Assembly (NCBI GenBank): GCA_003576705.1
Contig: QOZS01000021.1
Coordinates: forward strand, 24,376-88,375
DNA: 64,000 nucleotides
Direction: 5' to 3'
Origin: Desertibaculum subflavum
GTDB taxonomy: Bacteria; Pseudomonadota; Alphaproteobacteria; Ferrovibrionales; Ferrovibrionaceae
The notes beneath the pieces are model-generated. The model did no database searches, had not been told where the DNA came from, and saw only the letters and a program-made list of their open reading frames with translations. This document shows positions 1 to 8,073 of the stretch, piece after piece. The position numbers were made by a program, and so were the translations under genes. Every line of letters starts with the position of its first letter. The stretch's first letter is position 1.

Positions 1-618
1 CTCGCCCTGCAGCGGCTCGCGCATGATCGAGCTGGCCCAGGTCGAGGCCGCCTTGTTCGGCTTGCCGGGGCGGATGGTGATCGTCGGCAACCTGACCGAA
101 CGGCCGTCGATGAAGCCCTTGCGGCTGTAATCGTTGACCAGCGCCTCGCCGATCGCCTTCTGGGTGCCGTAGGAGGTCTCCGGGCGCTGCGGCGTCTCGT
201 CGGTCACCACGTCGGGCAGGCCGCCGCCATAGGTGGCGATGGAGGAGGTGAAGACGAGGCGTGGCTTCGCTGACGTGGCGCGCGCGGCTTCCAGCACATT
301 GCGCGTGCCGTCGAGGTTGACGCGATAGCCGAGATCGAAATCCGCCTCCGCGCCGGCGCTGACCACGGAGGCGAGATGGAAGATCGAGGCGGTGGCGGGC
401 GTGATCAGGTTCGCGATCTGCTTCGCATCGGCGACGTCGCCGGGGATGCCGCGCACGCGGCGATCGGCGATCGGCCGCGGCGTCACCTGGTCGAACAGGA
501 TGAGCTCGCCGATCTCCGTCTGCCGGCCGTCCGGCCCGGCCAGCGTGCCCTTGTCGAGCAGGCGCCGCGCCAGCTTCTGGCCCAGGAACCCGCCGCCGCC
601 CGTGATCACCACCCGCAT
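1..618 (-). CDS. NAD-dependent epimerase/dehydratase, DenD-like (partial)
   Basis: My own translation of the minus strand from the ATG at 618 gives an extended short-chain dehydrogenase running off the left edge; 206 codons are visible and the C-terminus is missing. The N-terminus has a Rossmann glycine motif (VVITGGGGFLGQKLARRL). Further in are the catalytic SDR elements, a TSS then YGG stretch and the YxxxK pair in SYGTQKAIGE. The overall pattern resembles D-erythronate dehydrogenase (DenD) and related sugar-acid dehydrogenases acting on NAD(P)H. A purine-rich GGAGAGG lies just upstream of the ATG. It is divergent from the HU gene. The substrate is uncertain; a nucleotide-sugar epimerase is the alternative. 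Confidence 0.75.
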   Translation of the reverse strand, partial: MRVVITGGGGFLGQKLARRLLDKGTLAGPDGRQTEIGELILFDQVTPRPIADRRVRGIPGDVADAKQIANLITPATASIFHLASVVSAGAEADFDLGYRVNLDGTRNVLEAARATSAKPRLVFTSSIATYGGGLPDVVTDETPQRPETSYGTQKAIGEALVNDYSRKGFIDGRSVRLPTITIRPGKPNKAASTWASSIMREPLQGE

Positions 619-634
619 GTTAACCTCTCCCGCC

Positions 635-663
635 TTGCACGACCTGGCCGCATCGGCCATACA
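635..663 (+). promoter_or_regulatory. putative sigma-70 promoter of the HU gene
   Basis: TTGCAC (635-640), a 17-base spacer and CATACA (658-663) form a plausible housekeeping promoter 35 bases before the HU start codon. The -10 box matches the consensus at only three positions, so this is a weak prediction. An AGGAG ribosome-binding site follows at 684-688. Confidence 0.3.
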
Positions 664-697
664 TCTGGTGTTTCTGTCAACCTAGGAGCACTAGATC

Positions 698-967
698 GTG
701 TCTGCTCGTGATGTTCTCGCGGCGGTTATCGAGAAAGAGACCGGCTGCACCAAGACTGCCGCGAAAGCCACCATTGGTTCTTTGTTCGAGACAATCGTGA
801 AGTCGACCAAGAAGGAGGGCAAGATTTCCCTGCCCGGCTTTGGCACCTTCGCGGTCGTGAAGCGCGCATCGCGCAAGGGCATCAACCCGAAAACCGGGGC
901 CAAGATCACCATCAAGGCGCGCAAGTCGCTGCGCTTCAAGCCGGCGGCGACCCTGCGCGATCTCTGA
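698..967 (+). CDS. HU family DNA-binding protein
   Basis: A small basic nucleoid protein of 89 residues, the usual HU/IHF length (about 90). It begins at a GTG with AGGAG nine bases upstream. The DNABII fold is clear: N-terminal helices, the conserved LPGFGTF turn (residues 46-52), and the minor-groove arm with NPKTGAKI and a lysine/arginine-rich end. HU dimers bend and compact DNA in the nucleoid. The body and arm look more HU-like than IHF-like. It stands alone with its own promoter and a strong terminator, so it is probably monocistronic. Confidence 0.93.
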   Translation: MSARDVLAAVIEKETGCTKTAAKATIGSLFETIVKSTKKEGKISLPGFGTFAVVKRASRKGINPKTGAKITIKARKSLRFKPAATLRDL

Positions 968-986
968 TCGGGGATCTCCAGATGGC

Positions 987-1029
987 AGGGGCCCGCGACG
1001 CCGATGGGCAGCGCGGGCCCTTCGCTTTT
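987..1029 (+). terminator. Rho-independent terminator after HU gene
   Basis: A perfect 9-bp stem, GGGCCCGCG (989-997) with CGCGGGCCC (1012-1020), extended by G-T and A-T pairs and followed by TTCGCTTTT. It lies 20 bases after the HU stop codon and just before the methyltransferase gene. Confidence 0.85.
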
Positions 1030-1055
1030 CGGGGCGCCGTCGCTAGAGAGAGGCG

Positions 1056-1784
1056 ATGACGCAGAACATCTACGACGACGATGCGTTCTTCGCCGGCTAC
1101 AGCCGCCTGCCGCGCTCGGTCGAGGGGCTGGACGGCGCGCCGGAATGGCCGGCTTTGCGCGCACTGCTGCCGGACCTGAGGGGCAAGCGCGTGCTCGATC
1201 TCGGCTGCGGCTTCGGCTGGTTCTGCCGCTTCGCCCGCGAACAGGGGGCGGCGGCGGTGCTCGGCCTCGACGTCTCCGACAAGATGCTGGCGCGGGCGCG
1301 CGCCGAGACGAGCGATCCCGCCGTACAATACGAGCACGCCGATCTCGACAGCGTCGCTCTGCCGGATGAGATCTTCGATCTCGCCTACAGTGCGCTCGCG
1401 CTGCACTACCTGGTGCATCTGGACCGGCTGGTCGCGAACATCGCCCGGGCGCTGACGCCGGGCGGGCGGTTCATCTTCTCGGCCGAGCATCCGCTGTTCA
1501 CCGCGCCGTCGCGCCCCGGCTGGATGGAGGCGGCGGGCGGGAAGATCTGGCCGCTCGACCGCTATCTCGACGAAGGCCCGCGCGTGACCGATTGGCTGGC
1601 GCCCGGCGTGGTGAAGCAGCACCGCACCATCGCCACCTATCTGAACCTGCTGATCGGCGCCGGCTTCCGCATCGACCATGTCGAGGAATGGGGGCCGACG
1701 CCCGAGCAGATCGCGGCGCATCCGGAATGGGCGGTCGAGCGGGACCGGCCGCCTTTCCTGCTGATCGCCGCCACGCGCGCCTAG
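1056..1784 (+). CDS. class I SAM-dependent methyltransferase
   Basis: A 242-residue soluble protein with a methyltransferase-11/25-type Rossmann fold. Motif I is VLDLGCGFGWF (about residues 46-56), the acidic end of strand 2 is GLDVS, and the motif II/post-I region includes HADLDSVALPDEIFDLAYSAL. A C-terminal part has the hydrophobic ERDRPPFLLIAATRA end seen in many small-molecule methyltransferases. The substrate cannot be read from sequence. Its stop overlaps by four bases the end of the convergent EamA transporter gene. Confidence 0.85.
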   Translation: MTQNIYDDDAFFAGYSRLPRSVEGLDGAPEWPALRALLPDLRGKRVLDLGCGFGWFCRFAREQGAAAVLGLDVSDKMLARARAETSDPAVQYEHADLDSVALPDEIFDLAYSALALHYLVHLDRLVANIARALTPGGRFIFSAEHPLFTAPSRPGWMEAAGGKIWPLDRYLDEGPRVTDWLAPGVVKQHRTIATYLNLLIGAGFRIDHVEEWGPTPEQIAAHPEWAVERDRPPFLLIAATRA

Positions 1785-2647
1785 CGGCGCAACAGGACGA
1801 GCGTCGCACCGATCACCAGCGCGGCGCTGACCGCAATGGCGGGACCGACCGGCTCGCCGAACAAGGCCGCCGCCAGCAGCACGGCATAGATCGGCTCCAC
1901 CGAGACGATGGCGCCGCAGACCGAAGCCGGCAGGCGACGCAGGCTGAACAGATAGAGCTGGTGCACAACGGCGGTGCCGGCGACGCCGAGGATGGCGAGC
2001 CACAGCCAGTCTGATCCGGTCGGAGGCGCCCCGGCGAAGGGCAACAAGGGCATCAGCACCGCAGCGGCTGCGGCGTATTGCGTCAGCGAGAGGCGGACCG
2101 TATCGATGCGCCGCGCCATCGCCTGGCTCGCCAACGCGAAGACGGCGAAGGTCGCGGCGGCGGCGAGCCCGGCCAGCACGCCCCAGATCGCGTCCCCGTC
2201 GATGGCGGCGCCTTCGCCCACCAGCAGGAAGATCGCGAGCACGATGGCGAGGCCGGCGGCGAGCTCCCCCAGCCGTGGCCGGCGGCGCTGCCAGAATGCC
2301 TCGATCACGATGGTGAAGAGCGGAAAGCTCGCGATGGTCAAGGTCGCCACGGCGACGCTGGCGAGCTGGACCGAGACGAAGAACAACACCCAATGGCCGG
2401 CGAGGAGGGCGCCGCTCGCCGCGATCCGGCCGAGCATCGCGGTCGGCGGGACCAGGGGGTTGCGGAGCAGTCGAGCCAGCAGCGCCAGCACCAGCACCGC
2501 GAACACGGCGCGAACCGCCACGATCCAGACCGGCGACAGCGGCAGCTTGCCGAACAGCGCGATGCTGCCGAACAGGAACGCCGCGGCGTTGGCGGCAAGG
2601 ATCCCGGTCCAGCGGGAGGATGCGCCGCTCTCGGCTATCGGCACCAT
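1781..2647 (-). CDS. EamA/DMT family transporter
   Basis: A 288-residue integral membrane protein with about ten hydrophobic segments arranged as two EamA repeats, typical of drug/metabolite exporters of the inner membrane. I chose the ATG at 2647 rather than an in-frame start at 2704. The shorter form begins just before the first transmembrane helix and leaves a 19-base gap to the upstream hydrolase gene. The duplicated pattern ends with a hydrophobic helix and LLRR. The substrate is unknown; family members export amino acids, nucleosides or cofactors. It is probably the last gene of a flavodoxin-hydrolase-transporter operon. Confidence 0.85.
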   Translation of the reverse strand: MVPIAESGASSRWTGILAANAAAFLFGSIALFGKLPLSPVWIVAVRAVFAVLVLALLARLLRNPLVPPTAMLGRIAASGALLAGHWVLFFVSVQLASVAVATLTIASFPLFTIVIEAFWQRRRPRLGELAAGLAIVLAIFLLVGEGAAIDGDAIWGVLAGLAAAATFAVFALASQAMARRIDTVRLSLTQYAAAAAVLMPLLPFAGAPPTGSDWLWLAILGVAGTAVVHQLYLFSLRRLPASVCGAIVSVEPIYAVLLAAALFGEPVGPAIAVSAALVIGATLVLLRR

Positions 2648-2666
2648 GGGCGGCTGGCGCGCGGCG

Positions 2667-3440
2667 TCAGAGCAGCGGCGCGAGGAAGCGGCCGATGGCG
2701 GCAACCACCGCTTCCGGCCGGTCCCGCTGGGGCGAGTGGCCGCTTTCCGGCAGGACCAGCGGCTCGGCGCCGCAACCCTTTCGGATGCTCTCGACCTGCT
2801 CGAGCGTGCCGTACTCGTCGTCCTCGCCCTGGATCACCAGGACCGGCACGCGGATGCCCGGAAGGAACGCTTCGATGTTCCAGGCACGGAAGGCGGGATC
2901 GAGCCAGGCGCGGTTCCAACCGAGGAAGGCGGCATCCACGTTGTCGCGGTGCCAGCGCGCGAGGCGGGCGCGCAGGTCGCCTTGCTCCCATTGCTCGCGC
3001 GCCGCCGCGATCGAGGTGACGGAAATGTCCTCGACAAAGACATGCGCCGCGAGAGTGACCACGCCTTTGAGATTCGGCGTCGCCCCGCCACCGGCATGGA
3101 TCAGCGCGATCGAGCCGCCGTCGGAATGGCCGATCAGCACATGCGGGCCGATGCCGGCGGCACGAAGAAGCGCCGGCAGCACGGCGAGTGCCTCGTCGTG
3201 CATGTAGCGGAGCGGGCGGGGCAGGGCGACCGGATCGGAGGCGCCATAGCCGAAGCGGCTGTAGATCAGCGCTCCACAGCCGGTCGCGGCGGCGACGCGG
3301 TCGGGGAAGTCACGCCACATGCCGACACAGCCGAGACCTTCATGCAGGAAGACGAGCGTCGGCGCGCCGGCGCGCGCCTCGGATATGCGGCGGATCTCCA
3401 ACCGGCCTTGCGGAATGTCGAGAAAGTCCGTCGCGCTCAC
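2667..3440 (-). CDS. alpha/beta-fold hydrolase
   Basis: A 257-residue alpha/beta hydrolase. The nucleophile elbow is GHSDGG (serine about residue 106), the oxyanion region is FLHEGLG, the acid is in IQGEDDEYG and the histidine in ESGHSPQRD. These are all the parts of an active triad. The GTG at 3440 is the preferred start because it overlaps the stop of the upstream flavodoxin gene as GTGA (3437-3440), a sign of translational coupling. An in-frame start at 3488 would add a poorly conserved tail. The substrate is unknown; the fold covers esterases, lactonases and C-C hydrolases. Confidence 0.85.
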   Translation of the reverse strand: MSATDFLDIPQGRLEIRRISEARAGAPTLVFLHEGLGCVGMWRDFPDRVAAATGCGALIYSRFGYGASDPVALPRPLRYMHDEALAVLPALLRAAGIGPHVLIGHSDGGSIALIHAGGGATPNLKGVVTLAAHVFVEDISVTSIAAAREQWEQGDLRARLARWHRDNVDAAFLGWNRAWLDPAFRAWNIEAFLPGIRVPVLVIQGEDDEYGTLEQVESIRKGCGAEPLVLPESGHSPQRDRPEAVVAAIGRFLAPLL

Positions 3441-3910
3441 GCCGCGACGGTAAGGGCCTTCAATGCGCCGATCCAGCCCTTGGCCCATTCCACGGCATCG
3501 TCCTCGGCGAAACTGCCGCCGCTCGCATTGTGCTCCATGCGGGCGCCGACGCGGCTGGCGCCGAGCCCGGCCAGCAAGGTGTCGAACAGCTTGCCGCCGT
3601 TGTTGTAGGTGTCCTGGTAGGTGCTGTCGCCGAGCCCGATCACGCCATAGCGGATGGCGCCTAGGTCGGGCTTCTCCGCTTGCAGCGCCTCGTACAGGTC
3701 GCGCGCATTATCCGGCACGTCGCCCTGGCCATAGGTCGAGGTGCAGATCAGGAAAACGCCGCCGCGGCCGAACACGTCCGGGCGCAGGCTGTCCATCGGC
3801 AGGATCTCGACCGGATGGCCGGCGCCGGCAAGCACGTCGCGCACGGCGTCGGCGACCAGTTCGGCATTGCCGGTCATGGTGCCGACCAGAATGGAAATAG
3901 CGACGGCCAT
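3437..3910 (-). CDS. flavodoxin / MioC-like FMN protein
   Basis: A 157-residue single-domain flavodoxin. The phosphate-binding loop is GTMTGNAELVAD near the N-terminus. The FMN-ring loops are CTSTYGQGDVPDN (about residues 56-68) and GLGDSTYQDTYNNGG (about 92-106). It resembles MioC and the FMN domain of sulfite or cytochrome-P450 reductases. It would carry single electrons in the cytoplasm; the partner is unknown. It is divergent from the BoxR-type gene and shares the TGCA-rich intergenic region, so the two may be co-regulated. The GTGA overlap with the hydrolase gene shows it starts an operon. Confidence 0.88.
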   Translation of the reverse strand: MAVAISILVGTMTGNAELVADAVRDVLAGAGHPVEILPMDSLRPDVFGRGGVFLICTSTYGQGDVPDNARDLYEALQAEKPDLGAIRYGVIGLGDSTYQDTYNNGGKLFDTLLAGLGASRVGARMEHNASGGSFAEDDAVEWAKGWIGALKALTVAA

Positions 3911-3933
3911 ACGCCCGCTCCTTGGAAGTCGTA

Positions 3934-3986
3934 TGCAATATAATTCCGGCGGGACTGGATGCCAAGCCTGGATGCATTATAATGCA
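3934..3986. promoter_or_regulatory. TGCA-N6-TGCA operator overlapping divergent -10 boxes
   Basis: The 104-base gap between the flavodoxin and BoxR-type genes holds a perfect 14-bp palindrome, TGCATTATAATGCA (3973-3986). A degenerate second copy, TGCAATATAATTCC, lies at 3934-3947. Each contains a TATAAT hexamer. In the perfect palindrome the hexamer reads on both strands, so one site could cover the -10 boxes of both divergent promoters. As I recall, BzdR/BoxR operators in Azoarcus contain TGCA-N6-TGCA. The link is inference; the palindrome is seen directly. Confidence 0.65.
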
Positions 3987-4013
3987 CGGGAATTCGCACC
4001 TGGAGCCCTTCCC

Positions 4014-4922
4014 GTGGCGCTTCGCACCGCACCCGCCGACACGCCCGAGCCCCGCGAGACCGGGACCCAGGAATACCTGACGCGCCTGGGCGAGCGGGTG
4101 CGCAACCTGCGGGCTCGCCGCGGCATGACCCGCCGGTTGCTGGCGCGCGATTCCGACGTTTCCGAGCGCTATCTGGCGGAGCTGGAGGCCGGACGCGGCA
4201 ACATCTCGATCGCTCTGCTGCGCCAGGTTGCCCGCGCCATGGGCGTGCCGCTGGCCGAGCTGACCGATGACGGGCCCGACCGTTCGGTCGAGCGCAACCT
4301 GCTGGTCGCCAAGCTGGACCGGCTGAACCCGCGCGAGCTGGAGGAGGTTGCCGGTTTCGTCGCCGAGCGCTTTGCGCAGACCGGGGATCGGCGGCTGCGC
4401 ATCGCGCTGATCGGCTTGCGCGGTGCCGGCAAGACCACGCTCGGGCGTCTGCTGGCCGAGAAGCTCTCGATTCCCTTCATCGAACTGGCTCGCGCCATCG
4501 AGACGGAAGCCGGCATGGCCCTCGACGAAATCTTCGCCCTGTCCGGCCAGGCGGCGTTCCGCCGGCACGAGCTGCGCGCGCTGGAGCGGGTCATCGCCAT
4601 GAACCGCAAGGCGGTGATCTCGACCGGTGGCGGCCTGGTGACGGAAGCGGCCACCTTCCAGCGGCTGCTGGAAGGTTGCTGGACGGTCTGGGTCAAGGCC
4701 TCGCCCGAGGAGCACATGTCCCGCGTGCTGGCCCAGGGCGACCGCCGGCCGATGGCCGGCAATGCCGAGGCGATGGAGGATTTGCGCCGCATCCTCGTGC
4801 AGCGCGAGGCGCTCTACCGCAAGGCCGACGCGGTGCTCGACACCACCGGCCGCACGATCCAGGAGTCCACGGCCGAGCTGGGCAGGCTGGTTGACGCCGC
4901 CGCCCCGGCGCTTCATCCATAA
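4014..4922 (+). CDS. boxR: BoxR-type regulator: HTH_XRE fused to shikimate-kinase-like domain
   Basis: A 302-residue regulator starting at the GTG at 4014. Longer in-frame starts would run through the operator region. Residues about 22-86 form an XRE helix-turn-helix. Residues about 127-300 form a shikimate-kinase-like P-loop domain with Walker [10 protein letters not shown] (134-142), FRRHE and STGGGLV. This architecture and length are those of BoxR/BzdR, where the kinase-like domain senses benzoyl-CoA rather than phosphorylating shikimate. No box genes are present here. Instead it lies 23 bases before an acyl-CoA dehydrogenase gene, so it likely heads and regulates that operon. The ligand may be another acyl-CoA. 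Confidence 0.85.
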   Translation: MALRTAPADTPEPRETGTQEYLTRLGERVRNLRARRGMTRRLLARDSDVSERYLAELEAGRGNISIALLRQVARAMGVPLAELTDDGPDRSVERNLLVAKLDRLNPRELEEVAGFVAERFAQTGDRRLRIALIGLRGAGKTTLGRLLAEKLSIPFIELARAIETEAGMALDEIFALSGQAAFRRHELRALERVIAMNRKAVISTGGGLVTEAATFQRLLEGCWTVWVKASPEEHMSRVLAQGDRRPMAGNAEAMEDLRRILVQREALYRKADAVLDTTGRTIQESTAELGRLVDAAAPALHP

Positions 4923-4945
4923 CGCCCGAATACGGGAGGAATGCG

Positions 4946-6100
4946 GTGGATTTCGAGCTGTCCGAAGAGCAGCGGGCATTTCGCGACGCGGCGCGCGGTT
5001 TCGCGTGCGATGAGATGGCGCCGCATGCGGCCGTTTGGGACGAGGGCAAAGTGTTTCCGGAGGCGGCTTTGCGTGGCGCCGCGGCGCTCGGCTTCGCCGG
5101 CATCTACGTGTCGGAGGAGATGGGCGGCTCCGGCCTGAAGCGGCAGGATGCGGCGGTGATCTTCGAAGAGCTGGCTGCCGGCTGCACCTCCACCGCCGCT
5201 TATATCTCGATCCACAACATGGCGTCGTGGATGATCGATCGCTTCGGCACCGAGGCGCAGCGGCGCAGGTTCCTGCCCAGGCTCTGCTCGATGGAGCATT
5301 TCGCCAGCTACTGCCTGACCGAGCCTGGTTCAGGCTCCGACGCCGCCGCGCTGAAGACCCGCGCGGTGCGCGACGGCGACCACTACGTGCTGAACGGTTC
5401 CAAGGCCTTCATCTCCGGTGGCGGCCGCTCCGACATCTATGTCTGCATGGTGCGCACCGGCGCCGACGGGCCGAAGGGCATTTCCTGCATCGTGGTCGAG
5501 AACGGCACGCCGGGGCTGTCGTTCGGTGCGCAGGAGAAGAAGCTCGGCTGGAACTCGCAGCCGACCGCGGCGGTGATGTTCGAGGATTGCCGGGTGCCGG
5601 TGGCGAACCGGATCGGCGCCGAGGGCGAGGGCTTCAAGATCGCCATGATGGGGCTCGACGGTGGCCGACTGAACATCGGAGCCTGCTCGATCGGCGGCGC
5701 GCGTGCCTGCCTCGACCTTGCGCGTGAGCATATGGGCGTGCGTCAACAATTCGGCAAGCCGCTCGCCGAGTTCCAGGCGCTGCAGTTCAAGCTCGCCGAC
5801 ATGGCGACCGAGCTCGAGGCCGCGCGGTTGATGATCCGGCGCGCCGCCGCCTCGCTCGATGCCGGCCATGCCGATGCGACAACCCATTGCGCGATGGCGA
5901 AGCGCTTCGCCACCGATGCCGGCTTCCATGTCGTCAACGAGGCGCTGCAGCTGCATGGCGGTTACGGCTATCTGCGCGACTTCCCGGTGGAGCGCTATCT
6001 GCGCGACCTCCGCGTGCACCAGATTCTGGAAGGAACCAACGAGATCATGCGCGTCATCATCGCCCGCCGGCTGCTGAGCGGCGGCTCGCTCGACCCATGA
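4946..6100 (+). CDS. acyl-CoA dehydrogenase, probable isobutyryl-CoA dehydrogenase
   Basis: A 384-residue FAD-dependent acyl-CoA dehydrogenase. The GTG start at 4946 has a strong GGGAGGA six bases upstream. The N-terminal helical domain runs about 1-115. The middle beta domain contains [13 protein letters not shown] and KAFISGGG. The C-terminal domain ends in the catalytic-base region [18 protein letters not shown]. The family oxidises acyl-CoA to enoyl-CoA and passes electrons to ETF. The assignment to isobutyryl-CoA (to methacrylyl-CoA) rests mainly on the following HIBYL-CoA hydrolase and HIBADH genes, the classic valine order. The next gene overlaps by ATGA. Confidence 0.88.
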   Translation: MDFELSEEQRAFRDAARGFACDEMAPHAAVWDEGKVFPEAALRGAAALGFAGIYVSEEMGGSGLKRQDAAVIFEELAAGCTSTAAYISIHNMASWMIDRFGTEAQRRRFLPRLCSMEHFASYCLTEPGSGSDAAALKTRAVRDGDHYVLNGSKAFISGGGRSDIYVCMVRTGADGPKGISCIVVENGTPGLSFGAQEKKLGWNSQPTAAVMFEDCRVPVANRIGAEGEGFKIAMMGLDGGRLNIGACSIGGARACLDLAREHMGVRQQFGKPLAEFQALQFKLADMATELEAARLMIRRAAASLDAGHADATTHCAMAKRFATDAGFHVVNEALQLHGGYGYLRDFPVERYLRDLRVHQILEGTNEIMRVIIARRLLSGGSLDP

Positions 6101-7158
6101 GCGAGGAGATCCTGTTCGCCGTCGAGAGCGGCATCGCCATCGTCCGGATGAACCGGCCGAAGGCGCTGAACGCGCTGACGCATGAGATGGTGGTCGCTTT
6201 TGATGCCAAGCTGAAGGCGTGGAGCCTTGATCCGGATGTGAAGGCGCTGGTGATCCTGGGCGAGGGCGGCCGCGCCTTCTGCGCCGGCGGCGATATCCGC
6301 AAGCTCTATGACGAGGGCCGCGCCGGCGGGCGCTACCCGTACGATTTCTATCACGACGAATACGTGATGAACGCGCGCATCAAGCGGTTCCCGAAGCCCT
6401 ATATCGCATTCCTCGACGGCATCACCATGGGCGGCGGCGTCGGTGTCTCGGTGCACGGCTCGCATCGCATCGCGACCGAGAACACGCTGTTCGCCATGCC
6501 GGAGACCGGCATCGGCCTGTTCCCCGATGTCGGCGGCAGCCATTTCCTGCCGCGCTGTCCGGGCGAAATAGGCCAATATCTGGCGCTGACAGGCGAGCGG
6601 CTGAGGGCAGCGGATTCGGTGGCTGCCGGCATCTGCACTGCTTTCGTCCCCGCGACGAAGCGCGACGAGCTGCTGGCGGCGCTGAAGGCGGCCGACTGGT
6701 CGGGCGACGCGATGCGCGTCGCCGACAAGGTGGTTGCCGGCTTCACGGCCGAGGCCGGCACGCCGACCCTGCCGGCGCATCGCGCGGTGATCGACCGCTG
6801 CTTTGCGGGTGCCAGCGTCGAGGGAGTGCTCGCGGCGCTGGACGCCGATGGCAGCGAGTTCGCCGCGAAGCAGGCCGCGACCATCCGCACCAAATCGCCG
6901 ACCAGCCTGAAGCTGACCTTCCGGCAGATCCGCGAGGGCGCCAAGCGCTCGATGGACGAGTGCATGCGCATGGAATGGCGCATGGTCAACCGCGTCATCA
7001 AGGGCCACGACTTCTACGAGGGCACGCGCGCCGTCGTCGTCGACAAGGACCAGAAGCCGCTATGGCGTCCGGCGAGCCTGGGCGAAGTGAGCGACGCCGA
7101 TATCGACGCCTATTTTGCGCCGCTGCCCGACGGTGACCTGCGCTACGATTGGGATTGA
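6097..7158 (+). CDS. 3-hydroxyisobutyryl-CoA hydrolase (crotonase superfamily)
   Basis: A 353-residue crotonase-fold enzyme, about 90 residues longer than a typical enoyl-CoA hydratase, as expected for HIBYL-CoA hydrolase. Oxyanion-hole elements are [15 protein letters not shown] (about 60-74) and GITMGGGVG (108-116). The family signature [14 protein letters not shown] is at about 134-147, with the catalytic Glu and Asp at about 136 and 144. It releases CoA from 3-hydroxyisobutyryl-CoA in valine breakdown. It starts with ATGA overlapping the dehydrogenase stop, and the dehydrogenase for its product follows 20 bases later. Confidence 0.9.
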   Translation: MSEEILFAVESGIAIVRMNRPKALNALTHEMVVAFDAKLKAWSLDPDVKALVILGEGGRAFCAGGDIRKLYDEGRAGGRYPYDFYHDEYVMNARIKRFPKPYIAFLDGITMGGGVGVSVHGSHRIATENTLFAMPETGIGLFPDVGGSHFLPRCPGEIGQYLALTGERLRAADSVAAGICTAFVPATKRDELLAALKAADWSGDAMRVADKVVAGFTAEAGTPTLPAHRAVIDRCFAGASVEGVLAALDADGSEFAAKQAATIRTKSPTSLKLTFRQIREGAKRSMDECMRMEWRMVNRVIKGHDFYEGTRAVVVDKDQKPLWRPASLGEVSDADIDAYFAPLPDGDLRYDWD

Positions 7159-7178
7159 GTTTTCCGAGGGAGGACAAG

Positions 7179-8072
7179 ATGGCCGCGATCGGCTTCATCG
7201 GCGTCGGCAACATGGGCGGGCCGATGGCCCGCAACCTGTTGAAGGCCGGCCACAAGGTGAAGGTGTTCGACCTTGCCGCCGCCGCGGTGAAGGTCTGCGA
7301 GGAAGCCGGCGCGACGAGCGCCGCCGGCGTAACGGAAGCCGCCAAAGGCGTTGATGTCGTGGTGACAATGCTGCCGGCAGGCCAGCATGTCCGCGCCGTC
7401 TATCTCGGCGACAACGGCATCCTGAAGGCGGCGGCGAAGGGCACGCTGTTCATCGACAGCTCCACCATCGATGTCGAGAGCGCGCGCGCCGTCGCCAAGG
7501 CGGCGGCCGAGGCCGGCATGCCGATGATCGACGCGCCGGTCTCGGGCGGCGTCGGCGGCGCGGCTGCGGCCACGCTCACCTTCATGGTCGGCGGGCCGGA
7601 GGAAGCTTTCGCCAAGGCGAAGCCGTTGCTGGAGGCGATGGGCAAGACCATCGTGCATGCCGGTCCGGCGGGGAACGGCCAGGCGGCGAAGATCTGCAAC
7701 AACATGGTGCTCGGCATCTCGATGATCGCGGTGAGCGAGGCGTTCGTGCTGGCGGAGAAGCTCGGCCTGGACCATCAGAAGCTGTTCGACATCTCGTCGA
7801 AATCCTCCGGCCAGTGCTGGTCGCTGACCACCTATTGCCCGGTGCCGGGGCCGGTGCCGACCTCGCCCGCCAATCGCGGCTACCAGGCGGGCTTCACCGC
7901 CGACATGATGCTGAAGGACCTGAAGCTGGCGCAGGAAGCGGCCAAGGCGGCCGGCGCAACGACGGAGCTCGGCGCCGATGCGGCGGCGATCTACGAGCGC
8001 TACGCCAAGGCCGGGCAGGGCGGGCTCGACTTCTCCGGCATCATCAACATGATCCGCGATGCGGGCCGCTGA
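7179..8072 (+). CDS. mmsB: 3-hydroxyisobutyrate dehydrogenase
   Basis: A 297-residue beta-hydroxyacid dehydrogenase. The ATG at 7179 is preceded by GAGGGAGGA. The N-terminal Rossmann motif is GFIGVGNMGGPMARNL, the substrate motif DAPVSGGVGGA (about residues 120-130) and the catalytic lysine lies in GNGQAAKICNN. The CWSLTTYCPVPG stretch is typical of the HIBADH branch. It oxidises 3-hydroxyisobutyrate to methylmalonate semialdehyde with NAD. No methylmalonate-semialdehyde dehydrogenase is visible next to it, so mmsA must lie elsewhere. Distinct from the second family member at 57788-58717. Confidence 0.93.
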   Translation: MAAIGFIGVGNMGGPMARNLLKAGHKVKVFDLAAAAVKVCEEAGATSAAGVTEAAKGVDVVVTMLPAGQHVRAVYLGDNGILKAAAKGTLFIDSSTIDVESARAVAKAAAEAGMPMIDAPVSGGVGGAAAATLTFMVGGPEEAFAKAKPLLEAMGKTIVHAGPAGNGQAAKICNNMVLGISMIAVSEAFVLAEKLGLDHQKLFDISSKSSGQCWSLTTYCPVPGPVPTSPANRGYQAGFTADMMLKDLKLAQEAAKAAGATTELGADAAAIYERYAKAGQGGLDFSGIINMIRDAGR

Positions 8073-8073
8073 C

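Noticed and set aside
3741..4013. Longer N-terminus for the BoxR-type regulator
   Set aside because: It would run through the flavodoxin gene, the TGCA operator and both -10 boxes; the GTG at 4014 gives the usual family length.
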